Positions 27,263-37,021 are shown, counted from the stretch's first letter. The stretch: DNA of 64,000 nt from Roseimicrobium gellanilyticum (GCF_003315205.1 NZ_QNRR01000002.1:218881-282880); one strand, 5' to 3'. The notes: generated by a model from the sequence alone, not told the origin. Numbers and translations: made by a program.

Positions 27263-29917
27263 TCACTTCACACTCACCGCGGTGAGATCCTGCACGGTCT
27301 CTCCGGCTTCGACCTTTGCGATGCGCTTGGTGATTTCATCATCACTCAGGCCCATGCGCTTGAGATCTGCGTGATAGTTCTTTCGTGCCAGATCCAGATT
27401 GGGGTGCGGCTGCTTGGTCTCTCGCGAGACAGCCGCGAGCACTTCCAGCACACGACGATAGACAGGCTCTGCCTCGCTGTGGCGACCGGACAGGAAGAGC
27501 ACGCCGGCCAGATTGCTCAGTGTCTCTGCCACGGACGGATCGCGAGTGGACATGCTCTTCTCCTGGATGGCGAGTGCTTCGCGGAACACGGTCTCCGCAT
27601 CGGTGTAGCGGCCGAGGCTGCGCAGGGCTCCACCCACATTGCTCAGTTCCACAAACAGGCCGGGATCATCCGGGGGAAGATTGCGCTTCGCGATTTCCAA
27701 CGCGCGTCGGTACTGCTCGAGCGCCTCCTCCTTGTTCCCGGAGTCGCGAAGGATTCCTGCGAGGCTTCTCACGCCGATAAATACCCGGAAGTCATCCGGG
27801 CCGAATCTCTTCTCCAGAATGGACAGGGCGCGGCGGTAGAGGGGCTCGGCATCGGTAAAGCGGCTGTATTCGGTCAGTGCCAGCGCGAGGTCGGACAGTG
27901 CGCGTGCTGTCTCCGGATTGTCCGGACCATACTTCCGCTCGCTCGCACTTACGATGCGCCGATGCAGGTTGAGAGATTCATCCTTGTTTCCGGAGGCCTT
28001 CAAGGCTCTCGCCAGGATCTTCATGTCCCGCAGGGCGAGGGGATGTTCTTCGCCGAGTGCGCTCACATCAATGCTCACAGCCTCGTGTGCGAAGGACTCA
28101 GGCTCGGCTGAGTTCGGATGATCGCTCAAGGCAATGGCGAGACTGATCATCGCAGTCGCTGTGGCAGGATGTCTTTCGCCGAAAGCCTGCGTGCAGATGT
28201 CCAGCGCGCGGCGGCAGAGTTCCACGTCCCGGTGATCATTCGGTGATTGGGAGGAAATGGCGGCCAAGCGCATGAGGTCCCGCGCCACGCGAGGGTGCGT
28301 GGGCGTGAAGCGCTGCTCATTGATGGTCTGGGCACGCTGGCACAGTCGCAAGCCCTGCGCCTGCCGGCCGGAGTCTGCGAGCATGGTCGCCAGGCACCCG
28401 AGCACCCGCGCTACTTCCGGGCTGTCTGGACCATGGAGCTGCTCCTGCATCACCACAGCGCGGCGGAAGGCATCCTCTGCGCCATCGCGTTTTCCTTCAA
28501 AGCACAGCGCTTCGCCGATGGCCACGGTGGCCATGGCCAGTGCATGTTGATTCTTGGCGGAGTCAGTTTCCAGGAGCTTGCATGCCTTCAGCAGATGATC
28601 CTCTGCGGTGCCTGTCTGCCCGCGTGCCACCTCGAGAGACGCCATGGCCTGCAGGGCGCGGGCGTGGATCTGCGGCTCTGTCTGCGGATGGGTGTCAATG
28701 TGTATCAGGATATCGGTAAGTCGCTGGGATGCTTCCTCCCACTGGGCGAGGTTTGTCATGACCACGGCCACGATCAGGGATGAGTGCAGCCATGCATCCG
28801 GACTCAGCGTGCGGTCGATCTTACCCAGAGCGGTTTTGTAGGAGGCCAGTGCCGCCGTATGCTCGCTGGCCAGGTATTGAAGGTGCGCCTTCAGCAGCAG
28901 GGCAGAGGGAAGGACCTCTGCATTCTTGGGAGGAGCATCCTCAATCTGGACGGGTTCGCTGTCCGCCTCAGGTTGGGAAAAGAGGGCGGATGCCGCGGTG
29001 AACTTTCCGACAGTGAGGGCTGCGAGTGCTTTGTCTCTGGCTGAGCTGTCCGTCGAGGCATCGACGGCATTGGCGAAACGCTGCAATTCCAGTTTCGCCT
29101 CAATGGTTGTCAGCCCCTGGCGCTGGGCGACTTCATCGAGTGCGACCTCCAGCTTGGTGATGGGGTCTTGCTGCTCGGAGGGAAGGCCGGCGATGACTGC
29201 TGCGGCAGCCACGTCCGCGATCATTTTGCGAGCGTGCTCCATTGAGGCGGCATCGAGCACAGGTGGCGAGTGCGAGACTGCGGGCGGAACGGTGGTCTGG
29301 ACCGCTTTGTTGAAATCCGGCCGCTGGGCGACGAAGAAGTAGGCGGCGCCTACCACGGAGATGAGAAACAGCGGAGCGAAGACAAGCCAGGTAGATGCTG
29401 AACGGGCCTTCTTCGAAGCGGCAGTCGCGTGGCTCATGCGAATCCGGCTCGCAAGTGCTTCGAGGGACCATTGCAGATCGCCCGGATCATGCACGGTATC
29501 CATGGAGGACATGCCCTCGGTGAGCATCTCGCGATGCTGTGCCTGGAGGGAGCAAGCCTCCTCATCCTCCGGCTTGTGCAGGTCGAAAGGGAAATCCTGT
29601 GCGAGTACGATGGAGTAACACGGGATGTGGAGATCTGATGCCAGATGATACTCCATCTGCGCATAGGACCGGCGCACGGCGCCCTCCGGCACGGCATTGG
29701 GCTCGGCGCCGAAGCTGGCACCTGCGATGTGCACCATGGCATGGCATCCGCGCAGGCGCGTACGCATCGCGTGGCGGACCGGGCTCCAGCCGGTGGCGTC
29801 ACGAATTTCGTAGTCCACCACTTGCAGACCTTCCGCCTCAAGGATGGCCCGCGCGGCCATGCGGTGCGTGCGGAGATCTGCCTGTGCGGCGCTCAGATAG
29901 ATGACAGGCGCTGCCAT
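27263..29917 (-). CDS. DUF4062-like, single-TM, TPR-repeat protein
   Basis: 884 residues from the ATG at 29917. Residues 1-165 form a soluble domain (VIYLSAAQADLRTHRMAAR, HAMVHIAGASFGAEP, RRSYAQMEYHLA) resembling DUF4062, a TIR-related signalling fold found at the N-terminus of NLR-like proteins. One membrane helix (about 177-196) follows. The remaining 650 residues are tandem kinesin-light-chain-like TPRs (A-x-x-L-x-R-A type; ALSDLALALTEYSRFTDAEP). The topology would put the DUF4062 part inside and the TPRs outside. No neighbouring defence gene was recognised. It could be a sensor or part of a stress-response system. Confidence 0.72.
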   Translation of the reverse strand: MAAPVIYLSAAQADLRTHRMAARAILEAEGLQVVDYEIRDATGWSPVRHAMRTRLRGCHAMVHIAGASFGAEPNAVPEGAVRRSYAQMEYHLASDLHIPCYSIVLAQDFPFDLHKPEDEEACSLQAQHREMLTEGMSSMDTVHDPGDLQWSLEALASRIRMSHATAASKKARSASTWLVFAPLFLISVVGAAYFFVAQRPDFNKAVQTTVPPAVSHSPPVLDAASMEHARKMIADVAAAAVIAGLPSEQQDPITKLEVALDEVAQRQGLTTIEAKLELQRFANAVDASTDSSARDKALAALTVGKFTAASALFSQPEADSEPVQIEDAPPKNAEVLPSALLLKAHLQYLASEHTAALASYKTALGKIDRTLSPDAWLHSSLIVAVVMTNLAQWEEASQRLTDILIHIDTHPQTEPQIHARALQAMASLEVARGQTGTAEDHLLKACKLLETDSAKNQHALAMATVAIGEALCFEGKRDGAEDAFRRAVVMQEQLHGPDSPEVARVLGCLATMLADSGRQAQGLRLCQRAQTINEQRFTPTHPRVARDLMRLAAISSQSPNDHRDVELCRRALDICTQAFGERHPATATAMISLAIALSDHPNSAEPESFAHEAVSIDVSALGEEHPLALRDMKILARALKASGNKDESLNLHRRIVSASERKYGPDNPETARALSDLALALTEYSRFTDAEPLYRRALSILEKRFGPDDFRVFIGVRSLAGILRDSGNKEEALEQYRRALEIAKRNLPPDDPGLFVELSNVGGALRSLGRYTDAETVFREALAIQEKSMSTRDPSVAETLSNLAGVLFLSGRHSEAEPVYRRVLEVLAAVSRETKQPHPNLDLARKNYHADLKRMGLSDDEITKRIAKVEAGETVQDLTAVSVK

Positions 29918-30061
29918 GCTCAAGAACTAGTCCTTCATTTGGGCTCTGCTGACGACGGGAAAATGATTCAAAGCGAGGAGATGACGAGGTGTGAATCGCG
30001 GCGAAGAGAGGGCAAGGCGGTCCCGACATCGGGGTACCGTGGGTTGGCCTGTGCGTGCGAA

Positions 30062-30574
30062 TTACCAGAACACATCCAACACAAACACGGCGATCATGGC
30101 AAGACTGATCCCCACGCGTGCGGCAAGTCCCACCGTGGTGCCCACCACGCTGCCCCAGGTTGCTTTCACAGCCGGGCCCATTTCCTTCCGCGCAAGCAGC
30201 AATTCCGCGACAAGCCCGCCGATGATGGGTCCGATGATCAATCCGATGAAGCCAAAGAACAGGCCCACAACGCCGCCGATGAGCACGCCAGCGACACCCC
30301 ACTTGCTGCCCCCAAACCATTTTGTGCCCATCGCACCGCTGAAAAAGTCCACGGCATAGGCCACAATCAACATCACGGTGAGGGCCGCGATGCTCCACCA
30401 GGAGATGCCCGTTTCCGGACGGAGAAACTTGTGCGCGATCGCCGCCACGAAGATGATGAAGGGGCCGGGTAGCAGGGGCAGCACCGTCCCCGCCAACCCC
30501 ACGATCAACAAAGTGATGGTAAGCGACCACACGCCCCACAAGGACCAATCAACGCTCCGCAACCATTCCATCAT
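30062..30574 (-). CDS. DUF456 integral membrane protein
   Basis: A 170-residue membrane protein with four to six helices and the glycine-rich repeats of the DUF456 family (LLIVGLAGTVLPLLPGPFII, GVLIGGVVGLFFGFIGLIIG, VVGTTVGLAARVG). The Gly-rich helices resemble channel or permease packing, but function is unknown. Its start overlaps the stop of the nitroreductase gene by four bases, so the two are translationally coupled (nitroreductase upstream). Confidence 0.85.
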   Translation of the reverse strand: MMEWLRSVDWSLWGVWSLTITLLIVGLAGTVLPLLPGPFIIFVAAIAHKFLRPETGISWWSIAALTVMLIVAYAVDFFSGAMGTKWFGGSKWGVAGVLIGGVVGLFFGFIGLIIGPIIGGLVAELLLARKEMGPAVKATWGSVVGTTVGLAARVGISLAMIAVFVLDVFW

Positions 30575-31179
30575 GACTGGTGCCAGGTGATTTTTTCAGT
30601 CACCGGCTTCCGGTTTGCTTTGGGTGGTGTGAAGCCCGCCTTTGGCCAGCCGAGGTAGAAGAGACCCAGACAGCGATCCTCCGTGCCCAGCCCAAGCCAT
30701 TCGACGAACTGGCGCGTGTACACGAGCGGTGGGGAGGACCAGTAGCCCGCGAGGCCTGCAGACGTGACACTGAGTGCGAGATTCTGCACCGCACATGCCA
30801 CGGCCTCAATCTCCTCGAGCTCTGGAATCTTCACGCCGCCACGGCGGGCCATGCCGAGCACGATCACCGCGCCAGCCAGCATCGGGTTCTCGGACATCTT
30901 GCGCATCTTGTCCTCGCGGAACTCGGCTTCCGGGGTGGTTTCCCGGTACAGCCGTGCCATGGTTTCCGCGAGCGTCCGCTTGCCTTCTCCGGTGAAAATG
31001 TGAAAGCGCCAGGGTTCGGTCAGCCCATGGGTTGGGGCGTGATTGGCATTTTCCAGCAACTCCAGGATGAGGGCGCTGTCCACTTCGCGGGTGGAATCCA
31101 TGTCGAACGGCTTGATGGATCGCCGGTGGCGAATGACTTCGGTGATGATGGCTTGTGTATCGTTTCCCACAGTCTGCAT
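30571..31179 (-). CDS. Nitroreductase family protein
   Basis: A 202-residue FMN-dependent NAD(P)H oxidoreductase. Family features: RRSIKPF near the start (FMN phosphate-binding Arg-Arg-Ser), ENANHAPTHGLTEPWRFHIF, LAETMARLYRE and AVACAVQNLALSVTSAGLAGYW (flavin site), and YLGWPKA near the C-terminus. Members reduce nitro groups, quinones or unsaturated substrates. It is cytoplasmic. It overlaps the DUF456 gene downstream by four bases. The physiological substrate is unknown. Confidence 0.9.
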   Translation of the reverse strand: MQTVGNDTQAIITEVIRHRRSIKPFDMDSTREVDSALILELLENANHAPTHGLTEPWRFHIFTGEGKRTLAETMARLYRETTPEAEFREDKMRKMSENPMLAGAVIVLGMARRGGVKIPELEEIEAVACAVQNLALSVTSAGLAGYWSSPPLVYTRQFVEWLGLGTEDRCLGLFYLGWPKAGFTPPKANRKPVTEKITWHQS

Positions 31180-31299
31180 GTGTTCTGTGCGGTGAGGTAG
31201 GGTGTCAAGTTTACGTGCCTTGTGAGTTCAGCGGACGTGCTGGTCCAGTGGAATGAAATCGTTGACGCCATGGATACAATAATTAATATAAGTTAATTA

Positions 31300-33816
31300 A
31301 TGGCGATTTCATTGATTGCCCGACTGTCCATGGCTTGCCTGACCGCATCAGGCGCTCTGGCGCTGGTGGCATCCCGCGACGCCCCTGCACCCGCGACTGG
31401 GCGAGGCGAGCCTCCATCTCTCGATGCCCCTGCGATGCAGGATCTGGCAAGGATGGGAGATGGATTCCTGGTATGGGAGCGCAAGGTGGAAGGTACCTGG
31501 CAGATCTGGACGAGGTCCCTCGACGGACTCACCGCGGAGCGGCGTCTGATTCCTGAAGAAGAGGGGAAGGACCACTTCTGTCCGAAGATCTCTCCCGATG
31601 GCAATCGCCTGGCTTACATGAGCTATGTGCGCGGAAGCTCGCCCACGGATCCTGTGGAGGGTTCTCTGTGGGTCATGGATCTGCGAACCCAGGAGCGCAA
31701 GCTGCTGGCGGCACGTGCCCGCAGCTATCAAGGGGATCGCGCGGTGTTGTGGATGGATGCGAAGACGCTGTGCCATATCGATGAGCGTGGGCATAGCATC
31801 GAGCTGAACGTGGAGACTGGCGCACGTCATCAACTGACCACCAAGGCACGCTCGAAGCATGGCTGGCTGGTGAACGCACAACGCACTCACGCCACCAGTG
31901 GTGACGCGGAGTTTTCTCCCTTTGATGGCAGGAGCGGAGAGGTGCGCACGCTGCCGAAGCACAGCGGCTGCCAGCCGTACTTCAGCGCGGATGGAAGGTG
32001 GGGCTTCTGGATGGGGGGCTCTGGCGGTCCGCTGAACAAGATGCATCTGCCGACCCGGCGCGTGGAACCGGTGCTGGCGCACAATGACCCGCGCCTGCCG
32101 GCAGAACGCAACTATGTGTACTTCCCCATGCTGTCGCCGTGCCAGCGTCTGATGGCGTTTGCGGCATCGTCAGATGATCATGACCACTATGAGTCGAACT
32201 ATGACATCTTCGTGATTCGAGTCGATCGCGAGACCTTGGATCCGATTGGCACAGCGGTGAGATACACCACATCATTGGGCAATGATCGGTATCCAGATGT
32301 GTATTGTGGAGAAACCGTGCTGGGCAGCTACTATGTGGAGGCTCCGGCGCGCATCGGGCTGAAATCACCCGGCGGTCAAGCGTGTGTGTGGTACGTGGAT
32401 GGAAAGGAGGTGGGGCGAGGCGATGCTCTGGAGCAGGAGTTTTCCAAGGCGGGCGAGTACTGGATTGAGGCCCGCGACTTGAATGCTGGGACCGCGCTGG
32501 GGAGGGGATTCGTCCACGCGCGGGATGCCTCTGCCCCCAAGATGACTCTGGTGCGCAGGAACGGAGAGAGGGAGCTGGCTTTGACTTTTGATCAGCCGGT
32601 GTCTCTCGAACACGCCACGGCAACCGCGGAAGATGGCAGGACGATGCCGCTCGGAGCGCTGCAGGCAGAGGAGTATGTCTTGATGCTGCCACTAACGGGG
32701 GCTTTGACATCGGGAGGCCGCATCACGTTGGAGGGGGTGCGTGATACTGCACAACGGCCCAACGTGATGCCCAGAACGCACTTCACCGTACCTACGCAGG
32801 GGTGGCCACAATCGCGCGCGGGTCTTGTGTATGCATGGGAACAACGTGACGCTCCACCTCTGCAACTGGCAAACGCAATGCCAGTGCGGAGCGGCAAGGC
32901 CTTCTGGAATTTGCGCGGGGGCATGGACGTCCGAGGTGGTACCTATGAGCTGCCGGAGGTGGGTGCGGCCATGCTCCGTGAATGCGGCAAGAGTAGGGCT
33001 TTCACGCTGGAGGCCATCATCACCCCCATGGTGCCTCCGTATGATCGTGAAGCGCGGCCAGTGCTTTCTCTGGAAGATTCGAACGGAAACGTGAAGCTGG
33101 CAATTTTGCAACGTCGCAGCGATTGGAGTCTCTGGCTCGCCACGGAGGACAATCCACGCGGCACCTCCATTGAGCAGGAGTTGCTGCCACTACGCACCGG
33201 CCAGCCGCATCATGTGGTCGTGTCTTACGAGCAGGGGCGCTTGCAGGTGTATCTCAATGGCATGGCCATGTCCGTGCGTCCGGAGCTTCACGGCGCGCTG
33301 AAATTTGATGCAGACAAGGGCGTGCTGCGCATCGGGGTGTGCTCCAAACTCGAAGCGCGCTGGCAGGGCATGGTGGATCAACTCGCCATCTACCATCGGG
33401 TTCTCACCGCGGATGAAGCGGTGGCGCACGCAGACTACGCGGTACCCAAGCTGGAAGCGCAGAAGCAGGCGCGTACCAGGAAGGTGGTGGCAAAGCGGGT
33501 GCAATCCTCGCGTCTCCCTTCGCTTGTGGAGGTGGCGCCGTATCGCGAGGCGCTGGTGCAGCATCTTTATGAAGTGCTGCCCAAGGACAACGATGACCGG
33601 GATCAGGATTTCCCGGTGGGCAGCCGTATCGCAGTGACGCAGTGGGTCTGGGTGAAGGGTGAAGCTGCCGCCGCACCCAAGCCGGATGAAGAAGGCGTGT
33701 ATCGCTTGTTCGTCCAACCTGCGGAGGCGCATCGTGAGATTCAACCGCTGGTGATCAGGAGCGACCTGCCGGCTGATGCGCCGGTGGAATCGTGGCTGGA
33801 AGTCTCGAACTGGTGA
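31300..33816 (+). CDS. Exported beta-propeller (TolB/WD40-like) protein with LamG-like domain
   Basis: An 838-residue secreted protein with a signal-like start (MAISLIARLSMACLTASGAL). Residues 50-330 contain TolB/PD40-type propeller blades (GTWQIWTRSLDG, KISPDGNRLAYMSYVR, MLSPCQRLMAFAASSDD with YDIFVIRVD). A middle Ig-like region (about 345-500) follows, then a LamG/concanavalin-like domain around residues 555-720 (AFTLEAIITPMV, HHVVVSYEQGRLQVYLNGM). The composition suggests a surface-exposed binding or carbohydrate-related protein. No enzyme motif is seen. A MITE-like element starts 15 bases after the stop. Confidence 0.75.
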   Translation: MAISLIARLSMACLTASGALALVASRDAPAPATGRGEPPSLDAPAMQDLARMGDGFLVWERKVEGTWQIWTRSLDGLTAERRLIPEEEGKDHFCPKISPDGNRLAYMSYVRGSSPTDPVEGSLWVMDLRTQERKLLAARARSYQGDRAVLWMDAKTLCHIDERGHSIELNVETGARHQLTTKARSKHGWLVNAQRTHATSGDAEFSPFDGRSGEVRTLPKHSGCQPYFSADGRWGFWMGGSGGPLNKMHLPTRRVEPVLAHNDPRLPAERNYVYFPMLSPCQRLMAFAASSDDHDHYESNYDIFVIRVDRETLDPIGTAVRYTTSLGNDRYPDVYCGETVLGSYYVEAPARIGLKSPGGQACVWYVDGKEVGRGDALEQEFSKAGEYWIEARDLNAGTALGRGFVHARDASAPKMTLVRRNGERELALTFDQPVSLEHATATAEDGRTMPLGALQAEEYVLMLPLTGALTSGGRITLEGVRDTAQRPNVMPRTHFTVPTQGWPQSRAGLVYAWEQRDAPPLQLANAMPVRSGKAFWNLRGGMDVRGGTYELPEVGAAMLRECGKSRAFTLEAIITPMVPPYDREARPVLSLEDSNGNVKLAILQRRSDWSLWLATEDNPRGTSIEQELLPLRTGQPHHVVVSYEQGRLQVYLNGMAMSVRPELHGALKFDADKGVLRIGVCSKLEARWQGMVDQLAIYHRVLTADEAVAHADYAVPKLEAQKQARTRKVVAKRVQSSRLPSLVEVAPYREALVQHLYEVLPKDNDDRDQDFPVGSRIAVTQWVWVKGEAAAAPKPDEEGVYRLFVQPAEAHREIQPLVIRSDLPADAPVESWLEVSNW

Positions 33817-33832
33817 TGCAGCGCGCGTTCTA

Positions 33833-34027
33833 GAGCGGTTTAAGTTACAGTGTAGCCATTTTCGTATTGGCGCGCGCCACACCAACCGCGACCAGCGGTC
33901 GCAGCCACAGCCACGGCCTGAACCATCCGCCACGGCAGTAAGTCTTGGTACTACTGTGGCTGCGACCGCTGGTCGCGGTGCGACAAGTCACCCCTGATCG
34001 AAGGCCACGATTTTGTCTAAACCGCCC
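33833..34027. mobile_element. MITE-like element with inverted termini and TA target duplication
   Basis: A 195-bp element bounded by inverted ends GAGCGGTTTA (33833-33842) and TAAACCGCCC (34018-34027), flanked by TA dinucleotides at 33831-33832 and 34028-34029, as produced by IS630/Tc1-type transposition. Its interior holds a 26-bp perfect inverted repeat (33885-33910 and 33954-33979) beginning ACCGCGACCAGCGG. It encodes no transposase, so it is non-autonomous. Its right end supplies part of the stop codon of the next minus-strand gene. Confidence 0.65.
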
Positions 34028-34338
34028 TAGTGCCCTTGCTTGGTCCGCTCGATCTGTGGCACAAACCGGTCCGCTGGAAGTCGCAGCTTGAAGTGCTCAT
34101 TGACGATGACCACCACCTGCCCTTTGCCGTCCTTCAGGCGCTCCCGTCCCCGATAGTGCACGGATTTTTCCTCCGGCCATGCACCTGCCTTCTCCGCCTC
34201 GTGATTGAGAGCGGAGGCCATGGCTTCGGCCTCGCCGTAGTCACTCCACTCATCAAGCGTTCTCCCTCCAAACCATCCTGTGATCAGGGAACAGAACCCC
34301 ATGCACAGCAGGAGGAGCAGGACGTCGCGTGTCTTCAT
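34027..34338 (-). CDS. Small membrane-anchored hypothetical protein, 3' end altered by MITE
   Basis: 103 residues from the ATG at 34338 (MKTRDVLLLLLCMG). The N-terminal hydrophobic segment (residues 5-22) acts as signal or anchor. The rest is hydrophilic (KDGKGQVVVIVNEHFKLRLP) with no known family. Its stop TAG at 34029-34027 is formed by the TA duplication and the first base of the MITE-like element, so the original C-terminus may be lost. It begins 20 bases after the cyclase/ATPase gene and is on the same strand, so the two may be an operon. Confidence 0.5.
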   Translation of the reverse strand: MKTRDVLLLLLCMGFCSLITGWFGGRTLDEWSDYGEAEAMASALNHEAEKAGAWPEEKSVHYRGRERLKDGKGQVVVIVNEHFKLRLPADRFVPQIERTKQGH

Positions 34339-34357
34339 GGCTTTGGGAGCAGCCTTG

Positions 34358-37021
34358 CTATGAGGTAGCTGATGTGCCCCTGCCAATGGCAAGGGCAGTG
34401 GCCGCTTCGAGGCTGAGCATGCGGCCTTCTCGCTTGGCCGCCTCAATCGCGGGCCCTGCAAAGTCTTGGGCAGTGGAAAGAATCACGCGGATCGCTGGAT
34501 GGTCGGCTGCCTGTGGCACGAGTCCGCTGCGGGTGCGTTGGGCCTCAGCAGCACCGTAGAGTTTGGCGGCATGCTCATATTGTTTTTCCGCGACTGCGAG
34601 CACCGCAAAGGCCTCCAAAGGATAAGAAGCACCCCAGCGGTTGCCGAGATCGAGGCCTACCTGCAGGCATTCGGAGAGATAGCTGTGCGCCACAGTGAAC
34701 TTGCCCAGTGCAGCCGCATTCACTCCCACAGACCAGGCCATGATGATGCTTTGCCAGGTGTCTCCTTCCGCCCGGTAGAAGGCGTGATTGGCCTCATCGA
34801 TATCGAAGGCTTTCTGGAAATCTCCTTCGCCTGCAGCAATGACACCCCAGATGTGCTGGATGTGAGCGGTGAGTCTCTTGTCACCCAGCGGAGCCGCAAG
34901 AGTGGTTGCCTCTTCCAGAAGGGTGCGGGCCCGTGGGACCAGGCCCTTATCCAGATCGAGGAAGGCGATGTCCGCAAGGGCTCGGGCCGTGCCTGCCGCA
35001 TCGCCGAGCTCGCGGAAGATGCTCAGCGCTTCCTCCTGGTAGGCGACACAGGCAGCCAGATCATCCGCCACCCATGCAAGACGACCGGCTGCAGCAAGTG
35101 CTTGGGCGCGTATGATGTCTCTCGTGGCGGCATCCGGCTTGCCAAGCAGCAGGATGAAGGCATCGCGCGCCTCTTTGAAAAGGCCGCGTACTTCCACAAA
35201 CCGTTGCGTGACGGTGAGCATGCGCAGACCCTTGGAGGTTTGTCCGGGAAGCTCCGCCGCAGCCTCCAATGCGTAGCGGAGGTTGAACTCTTCCTCCTCC
35301 ACAATGGCGAGCCACTCGCGCTGCTTGGGTCCGCGAATCTTCGGCGCGGCCTGCTCGGCGAAACGCAGGAAGTGGTCCAGGTGGCGGATGCGATAGGTCT
35401 CTGCCTCGCCCGCCGCGATCAGTTTTTCATTCGAATAGTCCCAGATGGACTCGAGGATGAAATAGCGGGCTCCCTGGTCAGAGGGTTTCTCCACATAGAC
35501 CAGGGACTTGTCCACGAGCTGCGAGAGGAGATCCACGATCTCGAACTTCTCCAGTCCCTCGCCCTCGCACACACTCTCGATGGCCTCCAAGGTGCGGCCT
35601 CTTGCGAAGACGGAAAGGCGGCGGAAGAGACGGCGCTCTGGCTCGGAGAGCAGATCATGACTCCAGTCGATGAGGGAGCGGAGTGTCTGCTGACGGGGCA
35701 CTGCATTGCGGCTGCCGGTGGTGAGAAGATGAAAGCGGTCGTCGAGGCGCTCCACAATCTGCTCCAGCGAGAGCACACGGATGCGGGCGGCGGCGAGCTC
35801 GATGGCGAGAGGAATGCCGTCGAGTCTCCAGCAGATTTGCGTCACGAGATGCACGTTCTCATTCGTGAGTTCAAACGCAGGACGGGCGAGGGAGGCACGC
35901 TCGGTGAAGAGGCGCACGGCCTCATACTCACCCAGGCGGATGATGGCATCCGGGCTGGCGGTGATCTCGCGCCAGTGATCGGGAAGCGTCAGCGGAGGCA
36001 CGGGCCACGCGGTTTCACCGGCGATGCTCATGGGCTCACGGCTGCTGGCGAGGATGTGGAGTCTGGGGCAGGCGCGCAGCAGTGTCTCCGCGAGGCGGGC
36101 GCACGCGGCTACCACGTGCTCGCAATTGTCCAGAATGAGCAGGGTGTTCTTGTCCTTGAGATACTGGGCGAGCGTGCTGGTGAGGGGGCGGTCGGATTCC
36201 TGACGAAGATTGAAGACCGCCGCCACGGTTTCCGGCACGAGCGAGGCTTCGTCAATGGTGGCGAACTCGACGAACCACACACCGTCCGGGTAGGTGTCCA
36301 GCACATCGGCCGCAGCTTGCAGTGAGAGGCGCGTCTTGCCTGTGCCTCCCATGCCGGTGAGCGTGAGCAGGCGGGTATTCCCCAGCAGGCGGATGACCTC
36401 GGCCATTTCACGCTCGCGACCGATGAAGCTCGTGAGCTGCACGGGCAGATTGTTTGCCACGCTCTCCAGGGAGCGCAGGCCGGCAAACTCCGAGGGCAGA
36501 TCCGGAGCCACAAGCTGGTAGAGATGCTCAGCACGGGCGAGGTCCTTCAGCCGATGCTCGCCCATGTGACGGAGCTGCACGCCTGCAGGCAGATGGTCAC
36601 GTACCAGCTCCTGTGTCGGTAGCGACACCAGCACCTGGCCACCATGTGCGGTGGAAAGGATGCGTGCCACGCGATTCAAGGTCTGGCCAAAATAGTCACC
36701 ATCGCGATCTTCGGCCGCGCCGGTGTGCAGAGCCATGCGCACGCGGAGTTCCCCGATTGCCCCCCAATCTGCAGAGCGGATGGCGCGCTGGCTTTCCAGG
36801 GCGCCAGCCAGCGCATCTTGTGCGGTATCGAACGCGACACAGAAGGCATCGCCGATGGTCTTGAAGACATACCCTCCGCAGGATTCGAAGACCTGGCGCA
36901 GCAGGTGATCATGGGAGGCCAGGGCCACACGCATGGCATCGGGCTGCTTCTCCCATTTCTTGGTGCTGCCCTCGATGTCGCTGAAGAGGAAAGTGATGGT
37001 GCCTGTCGGCGGGACAATCAT
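34358..37021 (-). CDS. Class III nucleotide cyclase / STAND-ATPase / TPR signalling protein
   Basis: 887 residues from the ATG at 37021, which gives the family N-terminus PTGTITFLFSDIEGST; a much longer frame upstream overlaps ompA and is rejected. The cyclase domain has both metal Asp (D15 and D58), the substrate Lys (K54 in VFKTIGD) and the catalytic Asn/Arg (N116, R120), so it should be active. A STAND/NB-ARC ATPase follows with P-loop GMGGTGKT (223-230) and LLILDNCEHV Walker-B type, then a long helical TPR-like tail. It probably makes cAMP or a related nucleotide in response to a TPR-sensed signal. It is cytoplasmic and divergent from the OmpA-like gene. Confidence 0.85.
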   Translation of the reverse strand: MIVPPTGTITFLFSDIEGSTKKWEKQPDAMRVALASHDHLLRQVFESCGGYVFKTIGDAFCVAFDTAQDALAGALESQRAIRSADWGAIGELRVRMALHTGAAEDRDGDYFGQTLNRVARILSTAHGGQVLVSLPTQELVRDHLPAGVQLRHMGEHRLKDLARAEHLYQLVAPDLPSEFAGLRSLESVANNLPVQLTSFIGREREMAEVIRLLGNTRLLTLTGMGGTGKTRLSLQAAADVLDTYPDGVWFVEFATIDEASLVPETVAAVFNLRQESDRPLTSTLAQYLKDKNTLLILDNCEHVVAACARLAETLLRACPRLHILASSREPMSIAGETAWPVPPLTLPDHWREITASPDAIIRLGEYEAVRLFTERASLARPAFELTNENVHLVTQICWRLDGIPLAIELAAARIRVLSLEQIVERLDDRFHLLTTGSRNAVPRQQTLRSLIDWSHDLLSEPERRLFRRLSVFARGRTLEAIESVCEGEGLEKFEIVDLLSQLVDKSLVYVEKPSDQGARYFILESIWDYSNEKLIAAGEAETYRIRHLDHFLRFAEQAAPKIRGPKQREWLAIVEEEEFNLRYALEAAAELPGQTSKGLRMLTVTQRFVEVRGLFKEARDAFILLLGKPDAATRDIIRAQALAAAGRLAWVADDLAACVAYQEEALSIFRELGDAAGTARALADIAFLDLDKGLVPRARTLLEEATTLAAPLGDKRLTAHIQHIWGVIAAGEGDFQKAFDIDEANHAFYRAEGDTWQSIIMAWSVGVNAAALGKFTVAHSYLSECLQVGLDLGNRWGASYPLEAFAVLAVAEKQYEHAAKLYGAAEAQRTRSGLVPQAADHPAIRVILSTAQDFAGPAIEAAKREGRMLSLEAATALAIGRGTSATS

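Noticed and set aside
34466-36325. 619-codon plus-strand open frame opposite the cyclase/ATPase gene
   Set aside because: It is antisense to a gene with complete catalytic motifs and its translation is not protein-like.
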